DNA from: Candidatus Didemnitutus sp.
Lineage (GTDB): Bacteria; Verrucomicrobiota; Verrucomicrobiia; Opitutales; Opitutaceae
Direction: 5' to 3'
DNA length: 38,507 bases
Assembly (NCBI GenBank): GCA_023701285.1
Contig: JAMPXH010000029.1
Location: 1-38,507, forward strand
In this document: one piece after another, positions 8,133 to 16,011 of the stretch
Layout of the letters: each line of letters begins with the position of its first letter
Position numbering within the stretch: the stretch's first letter is position 1
Position numbers and translations under genes: made by a program
The notes under the pieces: generated by a model
What the model was told of the DNA's origin: nothing
Database searches by the model: none
Seen by the model: the letters and a program-made list of their open reading frames with translations, nothing else

Positions 8133-9434
8133 TCAGGAGGAAAGACGCCGCAGGCGAACGCTGACGGCGCGCTGGTGGGCGGCGAGGCCCTCCGCGGTGG
8201 CGAGGCGTTCGACGACGGGGCCAAGTTTGGCGAGGCCGCGCGGGGTGGCTTCCTGCACGGTCATGGTGCGGGAGAAATCGGCGAGGCCGAGGCCGCTGTA
8301 GGCGCGGGCCCAGCCGTAGGTAGGGAGCACGTGGTTGGTGCCGCTGGCGTAGTCGCCGAGCGACTCGGGCGTCCACGGGCCGACGAAGACCGAACCGGCG
8401 GCCGCGATCTGCGGGAGCAGCGCGCGCGGCTGCGCGAGTTGGAGAATGAGATGCTCGGGCGCGTAGGCGTTGGCGATGGCGGCGGCTTCGGCCGCGTTGG
8501 CGGCGAGGATGAAGCGGCTCTGCGCGAGGGCGCGCCGGGCGATGGCGGCGCGCGGGAGGTCGGCGAGCTGCTGCTCCACCGCGGCGGAGACGCGCGGCAG
8601 GAGGGCGCGGCTCAATGAGACGAGGACGACTTGCGAGTCCGGGCCGTGCTCGGCTTGCGAGAGCAGGTCGGCGGCGACGAAGACCGGATCGGCGGAGGCG
8701 TCGGCAATGACCATGACTTCGGACGGGCCGGCGGGCAGGTCGATGGCGGCGCCGTCGGCGGTGGCGGAGACCTGTTGTTTGGCCTCGGTGACGAAGGCGT
8801 TGCCGGGACCGAAGAGTTTGTCGCACTTCGGGATCGTGGCGGTGCCGAAGGCGAGCGCGGCGACGGCCTGGGCGCCGCCGACTTTGAAGACGTCGCGGAT
8901 GCCGCAGAGTTGGGCGGCGAAGAGTATCCACGGGCTCACGCGTCCGTCCTTGCCCGGCGGGGTGCAGAGCACGCGCACAGGGCAGTCGGCGAGTTGCGAG
9001 GGCACACCGAGCATGAGCGCGGTGGAGAAGAGCGGGGCGCTGCCGCCGGGGACGTAGAGGCCGACGCGGGCGATCGGGCGCGAGAGTTTTTCGCAGACGA
9101 GGCCCGGCATCGTGGCGACGCGCACGGGCTTCGCGGTCTGGGCGGCGTGGAAGCGGCGGAGGTTGCGGTAAGCGGTGCGGAGTGCGGCGCGGTCGGCGGC
9201 GGAGAGCGCCCTTTCGGCGGCCGCGAACTCGGCCTCGCTCACGCGGAGGGAGGCGAGTTGCACGCCGTCGAATTTCGCCGTCAGGCGGCGGAGCGCCTGA
9301 TCGCCGTCGCGCCGGACCTCGGCGACGAGGCGCGAGACGGCGGCCGCGATCTGCGGGCGCGCGGCTTGCGCTGGCCGTTGGAGGGCGGCGCGACGCTGGG
9401 CGGGCGAAAGTTTTTTCCAGACGAGCGGGGGCAT
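8133..9434 (-). CDS. hisD: Histidinol dehydrogenase HisD
   Basis: This 433-residue zinc enzyme performs the last two oxidations, histidinol to histidine, with two NAD+. Zinc ligands map one residue off the E. coli numbering: Gln260 and His263 ([11 protein letters not shown]), Asp361 ([16 protein letters not shown]) and His420. The catalytic Glu327-His328 pair is in YAPEHL. The NAD-site blocks [15 protein letters not shown] and [10 protein letters not shown] are intact. The stop is 10 bases before hisC and the start is 8 bases after the hisG stop. Its length is normal, so the call is secure. Confidence 0.97.
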   Translation of the reverse strand: MPPLVWKKLSPAQRRAALQRPAQAARPQIAAAVSRLVAEVRRDGDQALRRLTAKFDGVQLASLRVSEAEFAAAERALSAADRAALRTAYRNLRRFHAAQTAKPVRVATMPGLVCEKLSRPIARVGLYVPGGSAPLFSTALMLGVPSQLADCPVRVLCTPPGKDGRVSPWILFAAQLCGIRDVFKVGGAQAVAALAFGTATIPKCDKLFGPGNAFVTEAKQQVSATADGAAIDLPAGPSEVMVIADASADPVFVAADLLSQAEHGPDSQVVLVSLSRALLPRVSAAVEQQLADLPRAAIARRALAQSRFILAANAAEAAAIANAYAPEHLILQLAQPRALLPQIAAAGSVFVGPWTPESLGDYASGTNHVLPTYGWARAYSGLGLADFSRTMTVQEATPRGLAKLGPVVERLATAEGLAAHQRAVSVRLRRLSS

Positions 9435-9442
9435 GGCGGACT

Positions 9443-10357
9443 TCAGAGCATCATCTTCTCGATGGGGAGGACAAGGATGCTGCTGGCGCCGGCACGCTTG
9501 AGCGACTCCATCGTTTCCCAGAAGACGGCTTCCTGGCAGACGGCGTGGACAGCGACCTTGGAATCGTCGCCGGCGAGCGGGAGGAGGGTCGGGTTCTCGG
9601 AGCCGGGGAGGAGCTGCTTGATTTCATCCAGCGCGCTCTTCGGGGCGTGGAGCATGATGTATTTGGCCTCGGCGGCGAGCTGCACGCCGTCGATGCGGCG
9701 GAGGAGGATGTCGAGGGCGTGGCGCTTGACCGGATCGAGCGCGCGGTCGCAGCGGATGAGCGTGGCCTTGGACTTGAAGATGGTCTCGACGGCGCGGAGG
9801 CGGTTGGCCTCGAGGGTGGAGCCGGTGGCGACGAGGTCGCAGATGGCGTCGGCGAGGCCGAGGCGCGGGGCGATCTCGACGGAGCCGGTGAGGAGGACGA
9901 CGTCGGCCTTGATGCCTTTTTCCGCGAAGTAACGCTTGGTCAGGCGCGGGTAGGACGTGGCGATGCGGAGGCCGGCGAGGTCGGAGGGTGCGGAGTAGGC
10001 GCGCTCCTCGGGAATGGCGATGGCGAGGCGGCAGCCGCCGAAGTCGAGGCGGCGGTCGACGACGTAGGGATTGGCCTCGCCGCCGGAACTGCGCTCGAGG
10101 GCGGTTTCCTCAAGGACGTTCTCGCCGACGATGCCGAGGTCGCACACGCCGTCCATGACGAGCTGCGGGATGTCGTCGTCGCGGACAAAGAGGATATCGA
10201 TGGGGAAGTTTTCCGCGTGGAGGAGGAGCTTCTCCTTGGGGGCTTTGACCTTGATGCCGCAGCGATTCAGGAGGTCGAGGCAGTCGGTGGAGAGGCGTCC
10301 GCTCTTCTGGATGGCGAGGCGGAGGCGGTCTTTGGGCGGAGGTGTGGCGGGAGGCAT
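9443..10357 (-). CDS. hisG: ATP phosphoribosyltransferase HisG, long form
   Basis: This is the first enzyme of the pathway, joining ATP and PRPP. At 304 residues it is the long form with a C-terminal regulatory ACT-like domain, so it should be feedback-inhibited by histidine and needs no HisZ. The sequence is strikingly like the enterobacterial enzyme. IQKSGRLS and [13 protein letters not shown] lie near the N-terminus, [15 protein letters not shown] and [20 protein letters not shown] in the catalytic domain, and [20 protein letters not shown] at the end. The ATG at 10357 is preceded by TTCCTCCC. An attenuator-like leader with a His-rich peptide lies directly upstream. Confidence 0.97.
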   Translation of the reverse strand: MPPATPPPKDRLRLAIQKSGRLSTDCLDLLNRCGIKVKAPKEKLLLHAENFPIDILFVRDDDIPQLVMDGVCDLGIVGENVLEETALERSSGGEANPYVVDRRLDFGGCRLAIAIPEERAYSAPSDLAGLRIATSYPRLTKRYFAEKGIKADVVLLTGSVEIAPRLGLADAICDLVATGSTLEANRLRAVETIFKSKATLIRCDRALDPVKRHALDILLRRIDGVQLAAEAKYIMLHAPKSALDEIKQLLPGSENPTLLPLAGDDSKVAVHAVCQEAVFWETMESLKRAGASSILVLPIEKMML

Positions 10358-10409
10358 GGGAGGAAGTGGGCGAAGGGCGGAAGGCGATGGGCGATGGGTG
10401 AGAGACGGG

Positions 10410-10449
10410 AAAACGAAGAACCCCGGTGGCTTGGCGCCGACCGGGGTTC
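10410..10449 (-). terminator. Attenuator terminator of the his leader
   Basis: On the minus strand a perfect 10-bp stem, GAACCCCGGT (10449-10440) paired with ACCGGGGTTC (10427-10418), encloses a 12-base loop. It is followed at once by the T-rich tract TTCGTTTT. It sits between the His-codon peptide and hisG, 52 bases before the hisG start. This is the expected position of the terminator hairpin in a his attenuator. Confidence 0.88.
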
Positions 10450-10462
10450 AGAAAGAGGGATT

Positions 10463-10522
10463 CATCACCACGAGAAGGCACCGGCCTTCCCGGGGGGAAG
10501 GCTGTCAGACGTGGTGGTGATG
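10463..10522 (-). promoter_or_regulatory. his leader RNA pairing segments (pause/anti-anti-terminator region)
   Basis: In the minus-strand transcript the His-codon segment CATCACCAC (complement of 514-522 past 10000) can pair perfectly over 9 bp with GTGGTGATG encoded at 10471-10463. That pairing encloses a strong inner hairpin with 8-bp arms at 10502-10495 and 10491-10484 and a 3-base loop. A ribosome stalled on His codons would block this pairing. This is the geometry of a leader that chooses between terminator and anti-terminator structures. The alternative anti-terminator pairing was not computed, so the switching mechanism is inferred. Confidence 0.65.
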
Positions 10523-10537
10523 GTGGTTGAGGATCAT
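10505..10537 (-). CDS. hisL: his operon leader peptide (HisL-like)
   Basis: On the minus strand, upstream of hisG, a short frame reads MILNHHHHHV and stops. The five consecutive His codons are CAC CAT CAC CAC CAC. The same frame is open to an earlier ATG at 10600, which would give a 31-residue peptide with two more histidines (IHSPHDQP before the M). Neither start has a clear ribosome binding site. As in enterobacterial hisL, slow translation of the His run when charged tRNA-His is scarce should prevent the downstream terminator (10410-10449) from forming. The composition and position make chance unlikely. The exact start is uncertain. Confidence 0.85.
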   Translation of the reverse strand: MILNHHHHHV

Positions 10538-10661
10538 TGGTTGATCGTGCGGCGAATGAATCGGCAGGCCCGGGGGTGTCGCAAGGATATTTTCCCGCAT
10601 GACACGGGAGGCGGGCGTGGCGTGGGCGGTGCTGCGCCCGCGTCGCGGCAGGGCGTGCGGC

Positions 10662-11111
10662 TCAGGGGAGCTTGGCCTGCACGAGTTTGCTGGCGGCGCC
10701 GAAGTCGATGAGGGCGGCCTCGGGGCGCTGCTTGAGGGCGCCGATGACCTTGCCCATTTCCTTCTTCGAGGTGGCGCCGGTGGCGGCGATGACCTCCGCG
10801 ATGAGGGCTTCGAGCTTGGCGGGGTCGAGGCTGGCGGGGAGATATTTCTCGAGGATGGCGATCTCGGCGGTGTTGGCGGCGACGAGGTCGGCGCGGCCGC
10901 CTTTCTCGAATTCGGCGCGGGCGTCGGAGAGGTTCTTCACGGCCTTGCGGACGGTCGTGAGGGCGAGGGCGTCGTCGATGGGCTTGTTGGCGTCCATGGC
11001 GGCGCGCTGGATGGCGGCGTCCATGGTGCGGAGCGCGGTGGCGCGGGCGGTGTCGCGGGCTTTCATGGCCGCGACGATGTCGGCGCGGAGGGTTTCGTAG
11101 ACGTTGGCCAT
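10662..11111 (-). CDS. GatB/YqeY domain protein
   Basis: This 149-residue protein of the YqeY family shares the tRNA-contacting helical domain of GatB but is not part of an amidotransferase. Typical features are the N-terminal LRADIVAAMKARDTARATALRTM helix, the central EFEKGGRADLVAANTAEIAILEKYLP block, and the C-terminal TSKKEMGKVIGALKQRPEAALIDFGAASKLVQAKL. Family members are cytoplasmic and their role is not settled; many lie near translation genes. The stop is about 60 bases upstream of the his leader, so both are on the same strand and could share some transcription. Confidence 0.9.
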   Translation of the reverse strand: MANVYETLRADIVAAMKARDTARATALRTMDAAIQRAAMDANKPIDDALALTTVRKAVKNLSDARAEFEKGGRADLVAANTAEIAILEKYLPASLDPAKLEALIAEVIAATGATSKKEMGKVIGALKQRPEAALIDFGAASKLVQAKLP

Positions 11112-11187
11112 GCGACCACGATGCGGGATTTCAGGCCGGGCGGAAGCGCGGAGTTGGCCGGCGGGTGCGCTGGTGCGCCCGCGGCGC

Positions 11188-11523
11188 TCAGCGCTCGACG
11201 CGGAACGTGGCGGCGGCGCCGAGCTCGACGACGAGGAACTCGTCCTGGCCGAGCGCGGCGCCGAGTTCGTTGCACCAGGGGCGCAGCAACGCGGGCCGCG
11301 TGGTGGTGACGAGCACCTGGCGCGAATCCTCCTCGACGAACACCTTGCGGGCGGGGTCGAAGCGACCGCCGCCGGATTTCAGGATGATGAAGCCCTCCGG
11401 GAAATGCCGCGCGGTGATCTCGCGCAACAGCGCGTCGTCCGCCGCGGAAATCTCGGCGGTGCTGCCGCGAGTCTGGCGCGCGCCGAGGAGCAGGGAATAG
11501 GATTTGGTGTTCAGGACGGCCAT
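11188..11523 (-). CDS. Small protein resembling DUF3574
   Basis: This 111-residue protein has no signal peptide and begins MAVLNTKSYSLLLGARQTRG at the ATG 11523, preceded by CCTTCCC. The pattern of a first strand LLLGARQ, a helix DDALLREITARHFPEGFIIL, a strand pair with GGGRFDPARKVFVEEDSRQVLVTTT and a final helix with CNELGAALGQDEFLVVE resembles DUF3574 proteins. Those proteins are small ferredoxin-like folds with an LxxGR start and a RFPDGxT motif, and no function is known. The frame continues far upstream as read-through and was trimmed. The 313 bp between this gene and the TPR gene show no other feature I can support. Confidence 0.55.
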   Translation of the reverse strand: MAVLNTKSYSLLLGARQTRGSTAEISAADDALLREITARHFPEGFIILKSGGGRFDPARKVFVEEDSRQVLVTTTRPALLRPWCNELGAALGQDEFLVVELGAAATFRVER

Positions 11524-11836
11524 GGGAAGGGAAGGTTGGGTGAGGATGGGACCCGCCGGGCGGGAGGGAAAAAGGGAAGCGAGCAGGGTCTGCCGTGCGA
11601 GCGGACGGCCAGCATGCCGGGATTGAAAATCACCGCGCGCCGCACCCCGGGATCGGAGCGGACAATAAGGGCGACGCGGCGGACATGGGTCCACAAGCGA
11701 CCCGTCCGCCCGGCAAAGCGAGCGCGAATTACGGCGCCCCGCGCCAGCGGACCGGCGCCGCGTCCTCGCCGGCGGCAGGATTTCGGGGTGGCGCGGACCG
11801 GAAATGCCGGGAAGATCGAACGAACCTCCGCCTCCC

Positions 11837-12724
11837 GTGTCCAACCGCCGCGTGTCCCTTCGCTCCCTGTTTTTCCTGACGCTCGCGCTGGCGCTGCCCG
11901 CGGGCCTGCCCGCCGCCGAGACGCTGGCCGAGAAATCCCTGCGCGAGATCGTCGCGCGCGAAAAGGCACTCTTCGCCCAGGCGCAGGCCGAGGGTGACGC
12001 GCTCGACGAGGCACGCTTTGCGGGCGAAGCGCAGGCCATCGCGCGCAGCTACGACGTCTTGATTCAGAAGAACCCTGCGTTCGCCCCCGCCTTCGTCACC
12101 TACGGCCTGTTCCTTGAGAAGATCGACATGAACCGCGCGGCAGTCGCCATGCTGCTCAAGGCCAACAAACTCGACCCGCACATCCCGCTGGTGAAAAACC
12201 AGCTCGCCAAACTCCTCGCCGAAGACGGCAAACCTGTCGAGGCGTTGCCCTATTTGATGTCCGCCATCGAGCTCGAGCCGCGGGAGCCGCTCTATCACTT
12301 CCATCTCGCGCAACTGCTGCTGGCGGGCCGCGACGACTTCATCCGCGCCGGCGAGTGGACCCGCTCCGCGCTCGACCGGGCGATGCTCGAGGCCTTCGCA
12401 CGCGCGGCCGACCTCTCGCCCGACGACCTCTCGCTCGCCTACCAGCACGCCAAGGCCTATTACGAGCTCGACCCGCCGCGCTGGGAGGAGGCGCTCGGCC
12501 TCTGGGAGCGGCTCGAAGGCCGCGCGCCCCGCGCGCAGATGCGCCAGCTCATCAAGCTCCAGCGCGCGAATGTCCTCGTGCAACTCGGCCGCACCGACGC
12601 CGCCGGCCGGCTGCTCGACGAGGTCACGGATCTCCACCTTGCCGGCGAGAAGCAACAGGTGCTCGACGCGCTGGCGGCGAAGAAAAAAGCCGCGCCGGAC
12701 GCCGCCGCCGCCGCGAAGCCGTAA
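11837..12724 (+). CDS. Secreted tetratricopeptide-repeat protein
   Basis: About 295 residues with a signal peptide (LRSLFFLTLALALPAGLPAAE), then helical repeats. At least three TPR-like units are visible: NPAFAPAFVTYGLFLEKIDM, KLDPHIPLVKNQLAKLLAED and IELEPREPLYHFHLAQLLLA. A less regular helical region and a low-complexity Ala/Lys tail (AKKKAAPDAAAAAKP) follow. TPR arrays mediate protein contacts, and the partner is unknown. The GTG at 11837, preceded by CCTCCC, gives a compact signal peptide. An ATG at 11804 would add 11 residues including four prolines and is the alternative start. Ninety bases separate it from the rhomboid-like gene. Confidence 0.75.
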   Translation: MSNRRVSLRSLFFLTLALALPAGLPAAETLAEKSLREIVAREKALFAQAQAEGDALDEARFAGEAQAIARSYDVLIQKNPAFAPAFVTYGLFLEKIDMNRAAVAMLLKANKLDPHIPLVKNQLAKLLAEDGKPVEALPYLMSAIELEPREPLYHFHLAQLLLAGRDDFIRAGEWTRSALDRAMLEAFARAADLSPDDLSLAYQHAKAYYELDPPRWEEALGLWERLEGRAPRAQMRQLIKLQRANVLVQLGRTDAAGRLLDEVTDLHLAGEKQQVLDALAAKKKAAPDAAAAAKP

Positions 12725-12814
12725 GGCCGGAGCGGCAACAGGCGCGCCGCCGTCCCGGGCCGGGCATCGCCTCGGCACTTGCGCGAGGCCGGACGCGCTG
12801 CACAGTGGGCGGCC

Positions 12815-13594
12815 ATGGCTTTCCTCAACCGGCTCGAACGCATCTTCGGACGCTTCGCGCTCCCGAACCTCTCGCTCTACCTCGTCATCGGCCAGGTCTT
12901 CTTCTGGAGCATGTCGTTCCTCGGTTACTTCGACCTGGAGCGCATCGCGCTGCTGCCGGCCGCGGTGGGCGCGGGCGAATACTGGCGGTTGTTCACCTTC
13001 CTCTGGCTGCCGCCGGCGGCGCACCCGGTCTTCATCGCCTTCGCGTGGTATCTGTTCTGGATGATGGGCACGGCGCTCGAGCAGCACTGGGGCGCCTTCC
13101 GCTACAACCTGTTCCTCTTCGTCGGCTGGCTCCTCACCGTGGGCGTGGCGTTCCTCTTCCCGCTGCACTACGCCACCAATGTTTTCCTCGCCGGCAGCGT
13201 CTTCCTCGCCTTCGCGTTCCTCCATCCGAACTTCGAGCTGATGTTGTTCTTCATCCTCCCGGTGAAGATCAAGTGGTTCGCCCTCTTCCAAGGCGTGCTC
13301 TACGCCTATCAGATCGCCGTCGGCAATCTCCCCACGAAGCTCGCCGTGCTGGCCTCGGTCGGCAACTTCCTCCTCTTTTTCACCGGCGACATCATCGAGC
13401 GCCTGCGCACCGGCCGCCGCCGGATGGAGCATCAGGCGCGGGTCGCCTCCGCCCGCGCGAGCGACCGCGAGCCGCGGCACCGCTGCGTCGTTTGCGGCAA
13501 GACCGACCTCACGCACCCGCTGGAGGACTTCCGCTACGGCGACGACGACCGGTGCACCTGCTCCGAGCACCGCGGCGGACAGAAGAAAAGCTGA
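12815..13594 (+). CDS. Rhomboid-like membrane protein without catalytic serine, with C-terminal zinc ribbon
   Basis: This 259-residue protein has about five or six membrane segments. The rhomboid-type WR element (GEYWRLFTFLW, near residue 55) and the following FWMMGTALEQHWGAFRYNLFLF loop-helix are present. The GxSG serine motif is replaced by LAGSVFLAFAF (125-135), and I see no catalytic His partner, so it is probably not a protease. A charged linker leads to a soluble tail with Cys224, Cys227, Cys247, Cys249 and His252 (CVVCGK and CTCSEH), which looks like a small zinc-binding knuckle. Its stop is three bases before the prmB ATG, suggesting one operon. Fold membership is likely; the function is unknown. 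Confidence 0.65.
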   Translation: MAFLNRLERIFGRFALPNLSLYLVIGQVFFWSMSFLGYFDLERIALLPAAVGAGEYWRLFTFLWLPPAAHPVFIAFAWYLFWMMGTALEQHWGAFRYNLFLFVGWLLTVGVAFLFPLHYATNVFLAGSVFLAFAFLHPNFELMLFFILPVKIKWFALFQGVLYAYQIAVGNLPTKLAVLASVGNFLLFFTGDIIERLRTGRRRMEHQARVASARASDREPRHRCVVCGKTDLTHPLEDFRYGDDDRCTCSEHRGGQKKS

Positions 13595-13597
13595 GTC

Positions 13598-14578
13598 ATG
13601 CCCGTGCGCCCGCAGACCATCGGTGATTGGCTGGAGTGGGCGGTCCGCGCCTACACGCGGAAGAAAATCGCGCTCGGCCAGGTGGCGGACAATGCGCACG
13701 ACGAAGCGCTCTACCTGCTGCTGCGCACGCTCGACCTGCCGCTGGAGAGCCCGCCCAGCGTGTTGCGCCGCAAGCCGACGCCCGAGCAGGCCGCGCAACT
13801 CGCCGAAGTCTTCCGCCGCCGCTTCGACGACCGCGTGCCCGCGGCCTACCTGACGCACGAGGCCTTCCTCGGCGGACACCGTTTCTACGTCGACGAGCGC
13901 GTCATCATCCCGCGCTCGTATTTCGTCGAACTGCTACCCGTCATCGCGGATCTGGTCGAATGTCGGGCAGGGTCGCCAAACCCCGCCGCGAAGCGGAAGA
14001 AGCGGCCGGGCGAGGCGGGGTTCGGCGACCCCGCCCGACAAACCCCGGGCGAGCGGCGCGTCGTGAAGCGCGTCGTCGACGTCTGCACGGGCTCCGGTTG
14101 CCTCGCCGTGCTGCTCGCGCACCAATTTCCCGCCGCCAAGGTCGACGCGATCGAGCTGTCGCCCGCCGCCGCCGCCGTGGCGCGCTTCAACCTCGCCGAG
14201 CACGGCCTGGCCAAGCGCATCACGCTGCACCACTCCGACGTGTTCGATGCGGTGAAGCCGGTGAAATACGACGTCATCCTCTCCAACCCGCCCTACGTGC
14301 CGACGCGCGAGATGCGCGACCTGCCCGACGAGTTCCGGCAGGAGCCGGCGATGGCGCTCGACGGCGGACGCGACGGGCTCGACATCGTGCGCAAGCTCTT
14401 GCGCCAGGCGCGCGAGCGGCTCCAGCCGCACGGCATCGTGACGCTCGAAGTCGGGCAAGCGCGCCCGGCGCTGGACGCGGCGTTCGCCGAACTCGAGCCG
14501 CACTGGTTGCACACACAGGACGGCGAGGACTGCGTCTGCGTGATCACCGCCGCGCGGCTTCACGCGTGGCGCGAGTGA
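13598..14578 (+). CDS. prmB: Ribosomal protein uL3 glutamine methyltransferase PrmB, with in-frame repeat insertion
   Basis: This 326-residue SAM-dependent enzyme is best matched to PrmB, which N5-methylates a glutamine of ribosomal protein L3. The N-terminal TIGDWLEWAVRAYTRKKIALGQ, DNAHDEALYLLLRTLDLPLE and RVPAAYLTHEAFLGGHRFYVDERVIIPRS segments follow the PrmB rather than PrmC pattern. The methyltransferase core has VVDVCTGSGCLA (159-170) and the NPPY active-site motif (230-233). Between the N-terminal domain and the core, residues 122-148 or so are encoded by an 80-bp palindromic repeat (13961-14040), making the protein longer than usual at an expected linker. The frame is kept, so the enzyme may still work. 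Confidence 0.88.
   Translation: MPVRPQTIGDWLEWAVRAYTRKKIALGQVADNAHDEALYLLLRTLDLPLESPPSVLRRKPTPEQAAQLAEVFRRRFDDRVPAAYLTHEAFLGGHRFYVDERVIIPRSYFVELLPVIADLVECRAGSPNPAAKRKKRPGEAGFGDPARQTPGERRVVKRVVDVCTGSGCLAVLLAHQFPAAKVDAIELSPAAAAVARFNLAEHGLAKRITLHHSDVFDAVKPVKYDVILSNPPYVPTREMRDLPDEFRQEPAMALDGGRDGLDIVRKLLRQARERLQPHGIVTLEVGQARPALDAAFAELEPHWLHTQDGEDCVCVITAARLHAWRE
13961..14040. repeat. Palindromic repeat, family B, inside prmB
   Basis: Arms at 13961-13987 and 14014-14040 are reverse complements at 25 of 27 positions, with a 26-base loop. The arm begins TGTCGGGCAGGGTCGCC. The same element, with the left arm nearly identical and a different loop, starts at 38436, three bases after the last gene of the window. 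Here it lies within prmB and is translated as CRAGSPNPAAKRKKRPGEAG and onward. It ends in RQTPG and falls at the hinge between two domains. Confidence 0.9.
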
Positions 14579-14672
14579 GGAAACACCCGCGACCGCGCAC
14601 GGAGCCCGCGCGAGCTTTGACGTTGGCGCGACGGGTCGGGTCTGCTGGACTCGGCGCGGAGATTTTCCGCCC

Positions 14673-15530
14673 ATGAAAACACGTCGCTTCCCCGTCTGGC
14701 TGTCACTCTCGCTCGGTATCGTGTTGTCGCTCGGGTTGTCCGGCTGCGTCAGCTCCACCACGCCCGGTGCGGTGGGCGTCCAGCGTTCGCAACTCATGCT
14801 CGTCTCGGCCGGGCAGGTTTCGCAGATGGCGGAGACGGCCTTCCGCGAGCAGAACACGCAGGCGGCGAGCAAGGGCACGTTCGTCCGCTCCGGCCCGGAG
14901 CTCGACCGACTCAAGCGCATCGCCAACCGGCTCATCGCACAGACCCGGGTCTATCGCGACGACACCGCGCAGTGGGCGTGGCAGGTCGTGTTGATCGACG
15001 AACCGGTCATCAACGCCACCTGCTACCCCGGCGGGAAAATCACCTTCTACACCGGCATCATCCGGCAGCTCCGGCTCACGGACGGCGAGATCGCCGCCAT
15101 CATGGGCCACGAGATCGCGCACGCGCTGCGCGAACATGGTCGCGAAAAAATCTCCCAGAGCATGCTGCAGCAGACGCTCGCGGGCGTGGCCGTTGCCGTG
15201 GCGCCGGACAAGCAACGCGAGGTCGCGCTCGCCAACCAGGCCGCGACGATCCTCGTCCAGCTGCCCTACTCGCGGCACATGGAGCTTGAGGCCGACAAGA
15301 TGGGGATCGAGCTGATGGCGCGAGCCGGCTTCGACCCCCGCGAGGCCGTGAGCATGCAGCGCAAGCTCATGGCCGCCTCGCAGGGCGGTCGCACGCCGGA
15401 GTTTTTGTCGACGCATCCGGCCGGCGAGCGGCGCATGCAGGACTTGAATGAACTCCTGCCGCTGGTGATCCCGCTCTACGAACGCACGCGGCAGGAAAAC
15501 GCGGCTGCGGCTGCGGTCCCGCGCGGCTGA
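14673..15530 (+). CDS. M48-family metalloprotease lipoprotein
   Basis: This 285-residue lipoprotein has a lipobox LGLSGC giving acylated Cys25. The gluzincin signature GHEIAHALREHGRE supplies zinc ligands His146 and His150 with catalytic Glu147, and the third ligand is in MELEADKMG (Glu206). INATCYPGGKITFYTGII before the motif and FLSTHPAGERRMQDL after it are typical of M48 periplasmic proteases of the LoiP/YcaL/BepA group. Those proteases degrade or mature outer-membrane proteins. It should face the periplasm. The ATG is preceded by TTTTCCGCCC. A GC-rich hairpin lies just after the stop. Confidence 0.9.
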   Translation: MKTRRFPVWLSLSLGIVLSLGLSGCVSSTTPGAVGVQRSQLMLVSAGQVSQMAETAFREQNTQAASKGTFVRSGPELDRLKRIANRLIAQTRVYRDDTAQWAWQVVLIDEPVINATCYPGGKITFYTGIIRQLRLTDGEIAAIMGHEIAHALREHGREKISQSMLQQTLAGVAVAVAPDKQREVALANQAATILVQLPYSRHMELEADKMGIELMARAGFDPREAVSMQRKLMAASQGGRTPEFLSTHPAGERRMQDLNELLPLVIPLYERTRQENAAAAAVPRG

Positions 15531-15536
15531 CAGGTG

Positions 15537-15559
15537 GGCGCGCCCCGCGGCGCGCCTTT
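15537..15559 (+). terminator. Possible terminator after the M48 protease gene
   Basis: An 8-bp stem of GGCGCGCC at 15537-15544 and 15549-15556 with a 4-base loop is followed by TTT. It lies seven bases past the stop of the M48 gene and before the convergent rhodanese gene. The T tract is short, so it is only a moderate candidate. Confidence 0.45.
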
Positions 15560-15561
15560 GC

Positions 15562-15966
15562 TCACGGCTGCAGCTTCCGCACGGGCAGGCCGGCGGCCGC
15601 CCAGTCCTTGAACGCGCCGCCGTTCACGACTTGGTAACCTTCCTTCGCCAACGCCGCGGCGACGCGCCCCGAGCGGTTGCCGGAGCGGCAGTAGAGCACG
15701 AGCGTCTTGTCCTTGGCCGGGCCGGCGAGGAAGGGTTTCCAGCCGTCGCGGCCGCCCTCGAAGTCGCTCAACGGCAGCAGCTGTGCCGGGGCGGCGACGC
15801 CGGTCTCCATCCACTCGGCGGGTTCGCGCACGTCGATGAGCAGCGCGCCGCCTTCCACGAGCCGGGCGGCCTCGCGGGCATCAACCCGCGCGACTTCCGC
15901 GCCTTGCAACGAGAAGAACAGGCCGAGCAGGAGGAGGCCGAGGGCGGGGGCGAGCAGGCGCTTCAT
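15562..15966 (-). CDS. Periplasmic single-domain rhodanese
   Basis: This 134-residue protein has a signal peptide (MKRLLAPALGLLLLGLFFSL) and one rhodanese domain. The active-site loop CRSGNRSG carries the catalytic cysteine that accepts sulfane sulfur. LLIDVREPAEWMETGVA and LLPLSDFEGG precede it. Rhodaneses move sulfane sulfur between thiosulfate, persulfides and acceptors. It lies 45 bases downstream of a DUF3365 haem-protein gene on the same strand. It is a clear paralogue of the rhodanese at 24705-25097 (shared TGVA, LPLSD and W.PFL pattern), which also neighbours a DUF3365 gene. This recurrence suggests a shared pathway. Confidence 0.88.
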   Translation of the reverse strand: MKRLLAPALGLLLLGLFFSLQGAEVARVDAREAARLVEGGALLIDVREPAEWMETGVAAPAQLLPLSDFEGGRDGWKPFLAGPAKDKTLVLYCRSGNRSGRVAAALAKEGYQVVNGGAFKDWAAAGLPVRKLQP

Positions 15967-16011
15967 GGGCGCGAAGCTAACCGCCGCGCCCGAGTCCGCA
16001 AGTGCGGGGCG

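Noticed and set aside
11729-13879. A 716-residue open frame on the minus strand
   Set aside because: It runs opposite the TPR, rhomboid-like and prmB genes, which have clear domains. Its product is low-complexity Glu/Arg/Ala, a usual shadow of GC-rich coding DNA.
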